Origin: Paragyromitra xinjiangensis
Lineage: Eukaryota > Ascomycota > Pezizomycetes > Pezizales > Discinaceae
NCBI GenBank assembly: GCA_038503065.1
Contig: JBCAMK010000004.1
Coordinates: 757,001-821,000 of the forward strand
Direction: 5' to 3'
Length of the DNA: 64,000 nt
The notes beneath the pieces were generated by a model. It was not told where the DNA came from, ran no database searches, and saw only the letters and a list, made by a program, of their open reading frames with translations. A program made the position numbers and the translations under genes. Shown piece by piece: positions 34,019 through 46,186 of the stretch (position 1 is its first letter; every line of letters begins with the position of its first letter).

Positions 34019-37000
34019 ATGCAGCAGTCTCCGACAATTAGCTGCCCTCTCAAGGTAGAAATCTGCAGCCCCCCCTCTTCTATCTTCATTCCCCCCAATT
34101 TCGATTCTCTAAATTCATCACTCATCTTCCTTCCCCCACTTCCCCCACGCCCAACTTTACTCATCTTCGTTATAACCTACCTTGGACATCCTGCTAAACA
34201 CTTAAACTCCCCCCCTGTAGACGACGACGGAAGTCGACTGGATCACCCCTCTAAAAACTTACATCCGCGCAACCTACGGTGACCCAGAAAAATACAGTGA
34301 AGAATGTGCTACTCTCAACAGATTACGTCAGGATATGCGGGGAGCAGGGAGGGATTCTGCAGCAGGAAGAGATCTGTTATATCGGTATTATGGGCAGTTG
34401 GAATTGCTGGATCTGAGGTTTCCGGTCGAGGAGCGAGGAGTTAGGGTGGGTTTTACCTGGTGAGTAGAGAAATTGTGGTGCTGGGTTGTGGAAGAGCGTC
34501 CTGCGTCCTCATAGCTGGTACTCCTTTTATGGCGTATTGTCAACAGCAAGCTGTATGGGGGGCAGAGTCAGGACGAGAGATTTGGGGAGCTGAACGGATG
34601 TTAAACGTTGGTATCTTGAATTTCAAGCTGACAGATATATGGCCTATTATAGGTACGATGCGTTTACACACAAGCAGACTTCGCAATACTCCCTCGCTTT
34701 CGAAAAAGCATCTATAATCTTTAACATCTCTGCTGTTCATTCATGTCACGCTGCCAACCAAAACCGTTCTGAAGAGCTCGGCATTAAAACTGCTTTCCAC
34801 TCCTTCCAGGCTTCTGCCGGAATGTTCACTTACATCAATGAAAATTTCCTCCATGCACCATCTACGGATCTGAGTAGAGAAACTGTGAAGACATTGATAA
34901 GTATCATGCTCGCCCAAGCCCAAGAGGTATTTCTGGAGAAGCAGATTGCGGATGGAAAGAAGCCGGGGATGCTCGCGAAGCTTGCCGCTCAGGCGGCGCT
35001 TCTGTATTCGCAGGCGGTAGAGGGTGTACAAGAGAATTCGCAGAAGGGGGTATTTGAGAGGGTCTGGTTGTTGGTTTGTCAGGTATGCTTACCCACTGTG
35101 TACCCCACATTTGACCGTTTTAGCCTTTTACGCCCCTTGCCACTCGCTAGTCGAGGTAGTACAGAAATTAACTTTGGCTTACTATTGCAGATCAAACAAA
35201 ATTTCATGGAATCTCTTTCTCAGCACCTTCAGGCAATGGCCGACAGCGAGAATGGAAATTATGGTCTAGCTATTGCTCGTCTTCATCTCGGGGAAGAACT
35301 TGCTAAAGATGCACTTCGAACTTCCCAGTCTTTCCCAAACTCACCTTCAGCGACATCTAATCTCTCTCAAGACACAGGACCTGCGCTGGTCTTGATCACA
35401 AAGCGTCACCTTTCTCAGGTCCAGGAGAAGTTCATGGAGCTGGTAAAAGATAATGACTTTATATATCATCAGACTGTTCCCGCGGAGAGTTCAATACCGA
35501 TTATTCCGAAGATGCCGGCGGCAAAGGCTATTCCTGTGCAGGAACTTTATGCTGGTGCCGATATTAATCGAATAATCGGACCGGATATATTTCAGAAAAT
35601 TGTTCCTATGAGTGTGACGGAGAGTGCTTCTCTTTATGACGAAGAAAAGGCTAAATTAGTTCGTGCTGAAACTGAGAAATGCGATCTCGCAAATGCGGAA
35701 ATGGTAGCAGCGCTGGATTATCTGAAACTTCCTGGATCGTTAAAACTCCTGAAAGGCGGTTTTGAAAATGAGATAGACGTGGATGAAGAGTATAGGACTT
35801 GGTGCGATGATATGGCTGAAAGACCGGAGACCCTGGAGGGTAGATTCGCGGGCTTAAAGAGGGATAAGAAGAAGATTGTAGAAGTTCTGGACCGGTCATG
35901 GAAAGCTTTGGACCAAGAAGAAAGTGTGTGTGAGAAGATGAGGGCGAAATATTTTGACGATTGGACTCAGCAGCCGTCAAGTCGACTCACACAAACGTTA
36001 AGGGGGGACATTCGGAGTTATAGGGAAGCTGTTGACGCAGCAGTAGTGAGCGACAATCAACTGTTCGGGCAGTACAGGGTTGTGAGGGATGATATTGAGG
36101 AAATGCGGAGTGCGGGGCAGCGAGCTGAAGAAGGCATGGTGGACGGCTTATGGATGAGTAAAGTCGGGAGCCCAACGAATGGTTTTGCGGGTGATAGGGG
36201 TGGTGAGACTTTATTGGATGTGGATGAAGGGGAAACGGGTGTGACGGTGTTGGACCAGATCGAACGGGTGGAGGAACTACTGAAGAAGTTAAATATGATC
36301 AAGAGGGAGAGAGCGCAAGTCTTAAAGGATCTGAAGGATAAGGTGAGATTAACTCGAATCCTGGCTATAGGTCATTCAGGAGAATTTTCGAGGGTCCAGG
36401 ATGGACTAGGTGTACAAAAAACTCAATCTCACTGATTGCCTGTGGAGAACAGATTCATAATGACGATATATCGAATGTTTTGATCCTCAACAAAAAGTCG
36501 ATACAAAACATTGAGCCCCAGCTTTTTGCGACAGAACTAGAGAAATTTCGGCCGCACCAAACCAGGCTTCTACAGGCTACACACAAGCAGTCGGCGCTTA
36601 TGAAGGACCTAACGGCAGCGTACGGTGACCTTTTGCAGGACAAACGGATTAGGGCAGAGCAATCCAAGTACGAGGCTATATCACGCCAACGAAACGCAGT
36701 GTTATCAAAATTCAAGAAAACATATCAGACGTTTTTGGATATTTGGGCGGGGTTAGACAAGGCGCGGCAATTCTACACGGAGATGATGGAAACGGCGGAG
36801 AGTCTGGAGAAGAATGTGGAAACTTTTGTGTCAAATCGACGGGTAGAGGGGGCTCAGCTGCTAAATCAGATCGAGCAACAGAAGGGAACAGATGCGGAAA
36901 GAGACCGGAAGCTACAGGGTTTGATGGAGAGGATGACTATGGGTCAGGGAGAGCCTCCTGGTTCAGCAAAACTACCGCCGAAGCGGCCTGCGCCTTTGAC

Positions 37001-37631
37001 CAATATTTCCGGTCATTCCAGTCATCCAAGTCAAGGCTCAGGCACACCTACTCACGCCCAAAGTCCGCCAGGCACACCACGATATGCACCTCACCAATAC
37101 AGTGGATATCCCACCCCTACTCCTCCGCCGCCGCCCCCTCATCCACCGGCATCTGCCGGTTATCCAGGGGGATACCATTACCCCCCAAATTCGAACGGCT
37201 ATCCTCGCCGGGACTCGTATGGACAGATACCTCAAGCGCCACGGCGAGATAGTTACCAAACACATCCGATGCAACGTCGTGATTCTCAACAAGCGCTCCC
37301 CACGCCTACTCCTATTACCACAGGCGGATCTCAGCCGTACCATCCAGGGCATTATTCGTCTCCGCCCAATATGTACGCTGGACAAGTAAATTACCCATAC
37401 AACCCATCGACATACGTACCTCCTCCACCGCCGCCTGGACCACCGCCCCCACAGCAGGGATTAAATCCTAGGCAGAGCTTTGGTGTATTGCCACCAAATA
37501 CGTATCAAGCTCAATCACCTACACCCGGTCAGGGCCAGGGGGGTTATCCCCAATACCCGCAGCAACAACAGCAGGGACAACAGCAGCAACAGCAGCAAGA
37601 TCCATGGGTTGGCTTAGCAGGGTGGAAATGA
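34019..37631 (+). CDS. BRO1: BRO1, ESCRT-III-associated vacuolar sorting protein
   Basis: Five exons (34019-34054, 34221-34459, 34653-35082, 35191-36342 and 36453-37631) give 1,011 residues. The BRO1 domain begins at ISCPLK / TTTEVDWITPLKTYI and contains LYRYYGQLELLDLRFP, TWYDAFTHKQTSQYSLAFEKASIIFN (split by intron 2) and HAANQNRS. A long helical V-domain-like region follows (about 400-740), with LILNKKSIQ and ELEKFRPHQTRLLQATHKQS. The C-terminus is Pro/Gln/Tyr-rich, repeats RRDSY/RRDSQ, and ends after a poly-Gln tract in DPWVGLAGWK, as in fungal BRO1. The ALIX/Bro1 family binds Snf7 and recruits the Doa4 deubiquitinase on endosomes. The sister family PalA/Rim20 was considered, but the exon 1-2 sequence fits BRO1 better. 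Intron 3 (108 bp) has no stop in frame. Confidence 0.94.
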
Positions 37632-38448
37632 CGGAGTTTGGATCGGGTGTTGATAGGGATATGGATTGAACATTTGAGTTTTTCTGTATTTTGCCGGATG
37701 TTTGGGCTGGTGTCTTTCCTTATCGATTCACGTTTTTTTATTTTATATTTCTTTTTTTTCTCTTTTCAGGTTGGGGTTCGTTTTGCTTCCAAAAGAGTAA
37801 TTATGAATCCTGACTACGGGATTTGAGAGTGAGTTGAAGGAGGTGGGTTCTCGGTGTGGCAGGTGGAGAGAGTGGAAGAGTGATTGTGTTTGAGTAGGTG
37901 GAAAGATAGTTGAGTATGTAGCATGAGAGATGAGCTACGCGGCAGAGAAATACATTGTAGTCCCTAGGGCATCAAAAGGTCAGGAAGGAGTTTGTCATAC
38001 ATTTGTTATTGCTTTAGTAGAAAGACAGGTTAGTTCTCAGAAATTCTTGGGGGTATGAACAGAGTGAGAGGCAGTGAGTGAGTGATAAGCGAGATCTCGG
38101 CCCAGGGTGGGGGCAGACGAAAGTTCGGCGGGCTTCCACGTCAAATGACAAATTGGTGGGGCGGCTCCTCTACTGTGCTGGATTATACGCAGCGGGGCGC
38201 CAAGGGCTGCATGCGTTATTGATATCAAGATGCAGAAATGAAGTCAGCACCCAAATCCCCAGACTGTGGCTCGTTTTTTTCTCAACTCCTGCTCATCTCC
38301 CATCCATCTCCCATCACCACAACCATCGATTGAGGCCTATTTTCCGTCTTATTTCCTTTGCTGGACTGTAGGAAATGATCCCTCCTTAAAGTACCTCGTT
38401 ACAGTTTCTAATTGGCCCACAACAGAGACATTTCCCCTTCATACTTGC
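37632..38448. other. Intergenic between BRO1 and Lon
   Basis: The first 170 bases are T-rich, likely the 3' UTR of BRO1. The remainder is the probable promoter of the Lon gene. No gene or convincing heat-shock element was found. The coding frame of Lon stays open upstream to 38266, but no ATG precedes 38449 in that frame. Confidence 0.5.
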
Positions 38449-41400
38449 ATGGCTTACGGACGAAACCTGCCGTGGCGAGCAGCGCTCCAGGGGAGATTAC
38501 GGACAACGACGAGAACCACCACCGGGGGAGTTGCTCGATGTTATTCAGGCGTTTCGGCTAGGAGGGGGAGCTTCTCGTTGCTGGAAGCTCAACGTCTGGG
38601 CCCGAGTCATGGTTTCGTCGCCACCGCCACCTCAACCACAACGAAGCAACTATGGGAGGGCTTCGGGAATGCAGCTCTGAGGAGGGGATTCGCGAATTCT
38701 GCGGCACGGCTGAAGGAGCAACCACCCCGGAAAGATGAGGACCTTGAGGAAAAGAAGGATGCTGTTGAAGAAGAAGTAGAGGAGGAGGTGAAGCGGAAGC
38801 CAAAGAAGGAGGGTGATGTCAAGGTTGACTCTGGAAAGGAACGATCTGGAGAGGGCTCTCCTTCTCCGGGTGAGGTATTGAAAGGTGGTGCTGGCGCAAG
38901 CGGGAAAGGTGGGGCGAATGGTGGGGAGAATGGATCTGCGAATGGTGGTGGAGGTGGGAGGAAGAGAGGTACTTCTGATAGAGCGTTGCAGAAACCTACT
39001 GTGCCGGATATATACCCTCAGGTGATGGCGCTGCCGATTGCTGGACGGCCGTTGTTTCCAGGATTCTATAAAGCTGTTACGGTTAGGGACCCGGCTGTTG
39101 CTGCGGCTATCCAGGAGATGATGAAGCGGGGACAACCGTATATTGGTGCGTTCTTGTTTAAGGAGGAGAATGCGGATCGTGATACTATTGACAGTTTGGA
39201 TGAGGTCCATGATGTTGGTGTTTTCGCTCAGATCACTAGCGCGTTCCCGGTTCATGGGGAGGAGGGTAGCTTAACTGCTGTTCTGTACCCCCACAGGCGG
39301 ATAAAAATCTCTCAGTTGTTACCACGGGAGACTCAAGCTGAGGAGGCTAGAGATGATGTTCCTGAGCCTATCGAGGCAGAAGAGCTCACAGAAACTGAGA
39401 ATAAGGGTGATGTCGTGGCTAGTTTTGAAGAGGAGGCCGTGGAGAAGAAACCCTCTGCGGCAGCTGCTGGAGTCCACAATCCCTATGCTACAGCTTTCTT
39501 GAAGAAGTACAAAGTGAGCATTGTGGATGTCGAGAATCTTGTCGAACAGCCTTATGACAAGAAGAATCCGGTCATCAGGGCTGTGACCTCGGAAATTGTC
39601 AACGTGTTTAAGGAAGTTGCAAACTTAAACCCTCTGTTCCGTGATCAGATTTCGACTTTTTCCATGTCACAATCTGCTGGCAACGTCATCGATGAGCCTG
39701 CCAAGCTAGCCGACTTTGCGGCTGCTGTATCCGCGGGTGAATTCAAGGAGTTGCAGGATGTGCTGGAGACTCTCACGGTAGAAGATAGGCTGCAGAAGGC
39801 GCTAGTGGTTTTGAAGAAGGAGCTCATGAATGCACAGTTGCAGAGCAAGATATCGAAGGATGTCGAGGCCAAGATCCAGAAAAGACAAAGGGAGTACTGG
39901 CTTATGGAGCAGATGAAGGGGATTAGGAGGGAGCTAGGTATCGAGAGCGATGGAAAAGATAAGCTAGTGGAGAAGTTTAAGGAGAAAGCAGACAAATTGG
40001 TAATGCCGGAAGCAGTCAGGAAGGTGTTTGATGAGGTTCGTCCCTTTTTATTATATTCCTAATCAAATCTTATCTAAATTGCCGACGAATTAAATCTTCT
40101 TGCTACAGGAACTTAATAAGCTTGCGCATTTGGAAGCTGCAGCTTCGGAATTCAATGTCACAAGGAACTACTTGGACTGGCTTACGCAGATCCCTTGGGG
40201 CCAGCGCTCAACTGAGAATTACAACATTAAGCATGCTATGGGGGTTCTGGATGAAGATCATCACGGACTTAAGGATGTTAAGGATAGGATCTTGGAGTTC
40301 ATTGCAGTAGGCAAACTCAGAGGTAGTGTGGAAGGGAAGATCATTTGTTTCGTTGGTCCTCCAGGTATGTGTAACCTGGGAATTATCCTTTTTTTTTACA
40401 TTGGACGAAATTGAATGTCTACTGTTCCAATGAAATGGACGCAGACAATTAATCTTGGCCTAGACCTACTGTGTGGGTGGAGGGCTAATAATTTTATATA
40501 CAGGTGTGGGTAAGACATCTATTGGAAAGTCTATTGCTAGAGCGTTGAATAGGCAATTTTACAGATTCAGCGTTGGTGGATTGACGGATGTCGCCGAGAT
40601 TAAGGGGCATCGGAGGACATATGTCGGTGCTTTACCGGGTCGGATCATCCAGGCCTTGAAAAAGTGCCAGACAGAAAATCCTTTGGTACTCATTGATGAA
40701 GTAGACAAGATTGGCCGCGGTCATCAGGGAGACCCGGCATCTGCTTTGTTGGAGCTGCTTGACCCGGAACAGAACTCTTCGTTCTTAGATCATTACCTGG
40801 ATGTGCCCGTCGATCTTTCAAAGGTGCTTTTTGTCTGCACGGCTAACATGACCGACACTATTCCCCGGCCACTGTTGGATCGTATGGAAATGATTGAGCT
40901 CTCTGGATACGTCGCAGACGAGAAGATGGCTATCGCGGATAAGTACTTAGCGCCACAAGCCAGAGAGATGAGTGGATTGAAAAATGTCGACGTGGTGTTG
41001 CAGAAGGATGCTATTGAAGAATTGATCAAGTCCTACTGCCGGGAGAGTGGGGTGCGTAATCTAAAGAAACAGGTAAGCGACCGAAAAGCACGCAGATCGC
41101 CTATCTACTGAGGTCACAATGCTTACTTTTTTTCACTCGCTTGTGGAAAAAAAAAGATCGAGAAAGTTTTTCGGAAATCTGCCCTGAAGATCGTCCAAGA
41201 TCTAGGCGAAGCAGCCCTGTCGGAGGAAAAGGCAATGACTGAGGAAGGGAAAGCTGCATTGAAAGAATCCGAGAAAAAGGCACAGGAGGTCGGGAAGGAC
41301 GAGAAAACGACCACTATCAACGAAGCCGAGACAACCGAAACACCACGAGTTGCTTTGCAAGTCCCGGACTCGGTCCACGTCAGCATCACTAGGGACAACC

Positions 41401-42468
41401 TAAAGGACTACGTTGGTCCTCCGGTGTTTACCTCGGACAGGCTGTACGACATTACGCCTCCGGGCGTTGTGATGGGGCTTGCGTGGACGCAAATGGGTGG
41501 GGCAGCGCTCTATGTGGAGTCGATATTAGAACAGGCGTTGACGCCGTCCTCCCGTCCGGGAATGGAAAGAACTGGAAACTTGAAAAATGTGATGAAGGAG
41601 TCGACGTTGATCGCTTATTCGTTCGCGAAGAGCCTGATGGCAAAGACTTTCCCCTCAAACAGATTCTTCGAGAAGGCTAAAATCCACTTGCACTGTCCTG
41701 AGGGCGCGGTGCAGAAAGACGGTAAGCAACACCTCCTTTTCTTCAACCCCCCGGTTCAGATCTCTACTCTTGATTATACCTGCTTGCACTATCTGTCCGT
41801 CTACACGTGATGAATACTTCTTTTTTTCGCTAGCCTTTTACCCGACGCTAATTCCAATTGGTTTGGCCTGGGTCAGGACCTTCGGCCGGGATCACGATGG
41901 CAACGTCGTTGCTGTCATTGGCTCTGGATCATAAGATCGATCCGACGATTGCGATGACGGGCGAACTTACAGTCACTGGTAAGGTACTGCGTATAGGCGG
42001 ACTTCGTGAGAAGGCAGTTGCCGCTCGTAGATCCGGGGCGAAGACAATTATCTTCCCGGCAGATAACATGTCGGACTGGCTCGAGCTTCCTGAGGTATGT
42101 ACCCAGCCAGCGAGATGCTTCCGCTTTGCTTCCGCTACCTGGTTTTTATTTCTTTTGGGATATTTTCTTTTTCCTCGTTGCTTAGCGGCATAACGGGAAG
42201 TCTGCTTGAATGCGGGGCAGCAATGAGGCTGAAGATTGGAACAAGTGCTTGTTTTCTATTATGATCAGCCTGCTAACCACGTACCGGGTTTTGTCTACTA
42301 TAGAATATTAAGGAAGGCCTTGAAGGACGACCAGCTAGTTGGTACCAGGATGTGTATGAATTGGTGTTCAGCAACCTAGATAAAGATAGAGCTGCTGGGT
42401 TATGGAGCGAACAACTGAGGGAAGAGGAGGGAAAGAAGAGGGAGAAGGACGACGAAGACGACGATTGA
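38449..42468 (+). CDS. PIM1: Mitochondrial ATP-dependent Lon protease
   Basis: Six exons (38449-40035, 40109-40364, 40504-41072, 41157-41721, 41877-42094 and 42304-42468) give 1,119 residues, in line with fungal Pim1. The Arg/Thr-rich N-terminus ([18 protein letters not shown]) is a matrix presequence. A charged, glycine-rich linker (about 95-180) precedes the LON substrate-binding domain ([19 protein letters not shown] onward). The AAA+ module has Walker A GPPGVGKT (612-619, split by intron 2) and Walker [13 protein letters not shown]. The protease domain has GPSAGI with catalytic Ser995 and GGLREK with catalytic Lys1038, 43 residues apart as in known Lon enzymes. It degrades misfolded and oxidised matrix proteins and is linked to mtDNA maintenance. 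All catalytic residues are present. Confidence 0.96.
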
Positions 42469-45400
42469 GCTGATGTAAATGATAGGCCGAGATTCTGACG
42501 AACACTAAATGTACTAATGAAGGGTTTCGGGTTAGATTTATATTTCGTTGTTTCAATTTCATCATTGGCTTGGTGATTTGGATAAGCATTTTTCTTTATA
42601 TACAGCATTGTTTTTTGGGATTAGATGTGTTTTTCTTTATTTATTTTTGGGGTTTTTAAACTCTCTGCTCTTTTCGCCTTGGTATCTGTAAATACATATT
42701 CGTCTATTATCTTCGTGTGACATAAAAAAATTTTCTCTTTCTTTTGTATAGCTATCGTTTTATCCCGATAACATCATGATCATCATCATTTTCAATAGAA
42801 CCATCGTCATAACCGTGCTGATGAGCCGACTGACTAGAAAGTCTGAGCTGGTATGGTTAATTTATCATACGTCGGTTGCGACGTCTTTTCCGGGACGCCG
42901 GGGCATGAACAGCACATCACAGCATCACATCAATGATCACCTTTTGCATCCACAACCATCGTCATCAACAGCAGCTGATAAACCCCACGTTCGTTCGTTC
43001 GTCGATCCGTCGCTCTTATTTAAAAAAATTATTGCGGGGGAAGGGATCATCAGGGGGTTTTAGCTCTTAGGGGGTGTGTTTTATTGTTTACATAGAGGCT
43101 AAGATAACTGGCAGATTTGGAGATTCAGGCTGCGAGTCGGAGTGAAGTACTGGTACATAACCCCACGATCACCCCACGATCTGGGACATGGACTGGGAAC
43201 GCTACTGAGGGATCTGCGAAGAAGTACTGATACACATTACCTACGGATGTTTTGATACATTACTCCGTTCTGTGGTGGGTGGTGGTGGTGGTGCGTACGT
43301 GCCACTAAGTACTCGGTGGGGGGGGGGGGGCAGTGGGAATTATTTATGGAGGACGTCAGTGCCTTAAAAACGTTGTTCGTGTCTTGTGTCAACCCTGGTT
43401 AACTCGTATCTTGGCGCCGGCGCAAGTACTTTGCTTACTATGCAGACGGAGACCGATAGGCGGTGTATCTGGAATTGCAGATATTGTCATCATAGTACCA
43501 TACGTGGGCAAGATTCTGGCACGTGTAAAACATGGACTTGTGGACCACAGTGAATTAGAGCGTGATGGTGTATGTCTGATGAAGTAAACCTCCCATGAAC
43601 GCCTTGGTATCTATCTCGTGGGGGAACTATCCCCCGTTCTGGATCACTCCGGGACCTCAGTTAACTAACTGCTGGTCTTACTGTACCATACAAGATAGCT
43701 ACTGGCAAGCAGATGGGTTCCCCAAAGGCCTTCGCCTCGTGTGTGATGTTGTGCTCTGGCATCGGGCTTGGGGAGAAGAGATACGGAAGGCTAGGGATGT
43801 AACTAGTTGAACAACTGCTAGCATGGGGAAAAAGGAAAGGGCGAACCTCGTGCTCGGTACCGAGACAGCAATTGCTCGATCTGTTGTTAGTCTGCCTTCT
43901 GTTCTCCTCCCCATGGCAAGGCTTAGCCGTTTCCTGTTGAACTTTTATTTTTATTTTTATTTTCTTCTCCCGTTTCTATTGTAGGTGTTTTTCGCTGTCC
44001 GCTGTGTTGTCGGTTCTGTTTTGTGCTGTGCCTCGATGCTCAGCAGCATCTCTTTTTTTCTTTTCTTTTTCTTTTTCCTTGTGTTCCCGTGGAAAAAAAA
44101 TAAAAAAAATAAAAAGGGAAGACGGACAGAAAGGAAAAACACGCGAGTGCACCTGATCCCCGCTTTTCTCCCCCAGAGCCGCAACTATTCTGCCCCTCGT
44201 TCCTCGCTATTGACACGCTAACCTTAGAACGCTAGCCCCCATTGTGGCTCCCAACATCACATCACATCAGGAACGCTTCTTGTCTAACCTTGTAGCCGCG
44301 CCCACGCCCCAGGAACACGTCAACATCTCTTTCCTCGATCCCGTTAAAACAATCTTCTCGATTCTTGGTTGGTCGACTCGCGTTTGGCATGTCTATAGAT
44401 GATGAAATGTAGTAACACAAGCTACAGAAAATGGAATGGAGGGGGGCAGAAAGAAAAGGAGGGGGGGGAAGGAGGGAGGCAGGCGGGTTATCATACCCTA
44501 CAGACCGGTAACCTCCCCTACCCCGGGCGCGTCTGCCTGGATGGAATGTGTGGGTAGAATGTGGGAAAAAAACCATTATCATTGGTGCCAGCACTGCATC
44601 CCGAATGCATGTGTTCATGCAACTCAAGGAAGGGATTCTAAACCCGTTGGTCGCATAGAGGGCCCGGCTTTTCTGGAAGCTGGTTCTTTCCACTCACTCA
44701 ACTCACCTCGAACACTCACTACTGATTGACTACCCACTCACACTGAATACTTACGGTTCATTCACTCGAATTCAGTCATCCCGAACGGGCTGCCAAATAA
44801 AACCCACAAACACACCGACATGGTTTGACAGCGCTCACCCTCTTCGCTACCGAAGCGGGTCTAGAGGCATTTTTACATAGGGATCAGAAAAACAAATAAT
44901 CGAAAGGAAAAGAAAAGAAAAAAACTATAAAAAAAAAAACAACGGGAAGTGGGATACACAGGCTGAAAGATGGACCATGCCTTATTATGTAGCGAGGGAT
45001 GTTCGGAGGTTGAAGAACTTAACCTGCACTTCGCACACACAAAAGGCTGAGAGGAGAAGAGAAAAAAAAAGAGAACGGAGTATACCCTATCTCACTCTAC
45101 CTACCTCTCTACCCTACCTACCTATTCGACACTGGACAAGTTCACGGCTTGTAAGGATTTCGAGTGTGCCAGCTCACTCTGCAGAGAAAACTCTCGTTAA
45201 TTGGATATTCGGCTGGGGGATGAGGAAAACTTGCATACGTTGGAAAAAAGCGTGCTTGAGTTAAAACCGTCAAGGAAAGAAAAGAAAAGAAAAAAAAAAG
45301 GTCAAGACAAGACAAGACGGACATCCGGTAACGAAATATCGTCGACTTTCCTTCTCTCCCTCTCGCTCGTTACCTGCAACGGTACCGTATCTCGTCATTC

Positions 45401-46186
45401 TTTATTTTTTTTTCAAAGAAGGAAATTTCGATATTGTTGTTTCGTCTGTTTTTCCAAGAACGGCCCCCCGTCCATTCACAGCCTTCTGAGGCCCGCATTG
45501 GTCTGAGCCTCTGTCGATGATGCTGCCGTTGTCCTGCCTTGGTTGAGCACGCATATACACATCCCTTTACATTTAGGCCTACATGCTCATACTACCTCTT
45601 CTTGAATACAGGCAATCCGCTCGTCTCTCCGGGAAAACAGCCAGACGCGAGTGTGAGCAGTAGGGGTGGTGGCTTTCTCATCAACGGGTACTTATTAAAC
45701 ACTCCCTGTGCGCAGTGTGCCAGAAGAAAAAAAAAAACGAAAGAGCCTTTTTTCCGCTTACAATCTCTTGGATTATCCTACGCCATATAGCCTCGTAAGC
45801 TGCAGCTATTCTAATTTCCGTTCCTTGAGATCCTTCAGCTCTCCTTTCGCATCTCGTCATCATCGGGGCTTGACCAGCGCTTGCTTCTCGCTCGGTACAG
45901 ACATCCTGGTCGGTGGCGCCGCGCCTACACCATCACTTTTTCATCCGAAACGCGGAACAGGAAACACTCATCCGTCAACAAAATCACTCCATCCCCCCCC
46001 ATCGCACCCAAACCACACCCAAACTCTTTCAAGCTGAACGCGATCCCCCCGAGGACGGAACTCAAAAGAGATAGTTCGACTATACAGCAAGCTCTATCAA
46101 ACAAGAGAGAGAACAACGAGAAGTGCGAACTGGGCAATTGAGTTTGGATGTTTGGACCAAACAAGGTTTCCCCCAATTACGGTTAG
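42469..46186. other. Intergenic, no gene recognised
   Basis: The first 300 bases are T-rich Lon 3' sequence. GT-rich DNA with a 13-base G-run lies at 43275-43330, and T- and A-rich homopolymer tracts at 43940-44120 and 44900-45300. The last 800 bases are CT-rich and likely belong to the promoter or leader of the kinase-like gene. Short frames such as 43595-43810 have no family resemblance. Confidence 0.45.
43318..43330. repeat. Poly-G run (13) beside GGT repeats
   Basis: Thirteen consecutive G follow a GTGGTGGGTGGTGGTGG stretch some 40 bases upstream. The plus strand could form a G-quadruplex. It is intergenic and far from any start codon. Confidence 0.8.

Noticed and set aside
34639..36435. 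Single long frame as a complete 598-residue protein
   Set aside because: It reads through introns of BRO1. Upstream and downstream exons with family motifs show it is only part of that gene.
42776..43063. Frame ending in LFKKIIAGEG, briefly reminiscent of a HIT-family motif
   Set aside because: The match covers few residues, lies at the wrong end of the frame, and lacks the HxHxH motif.
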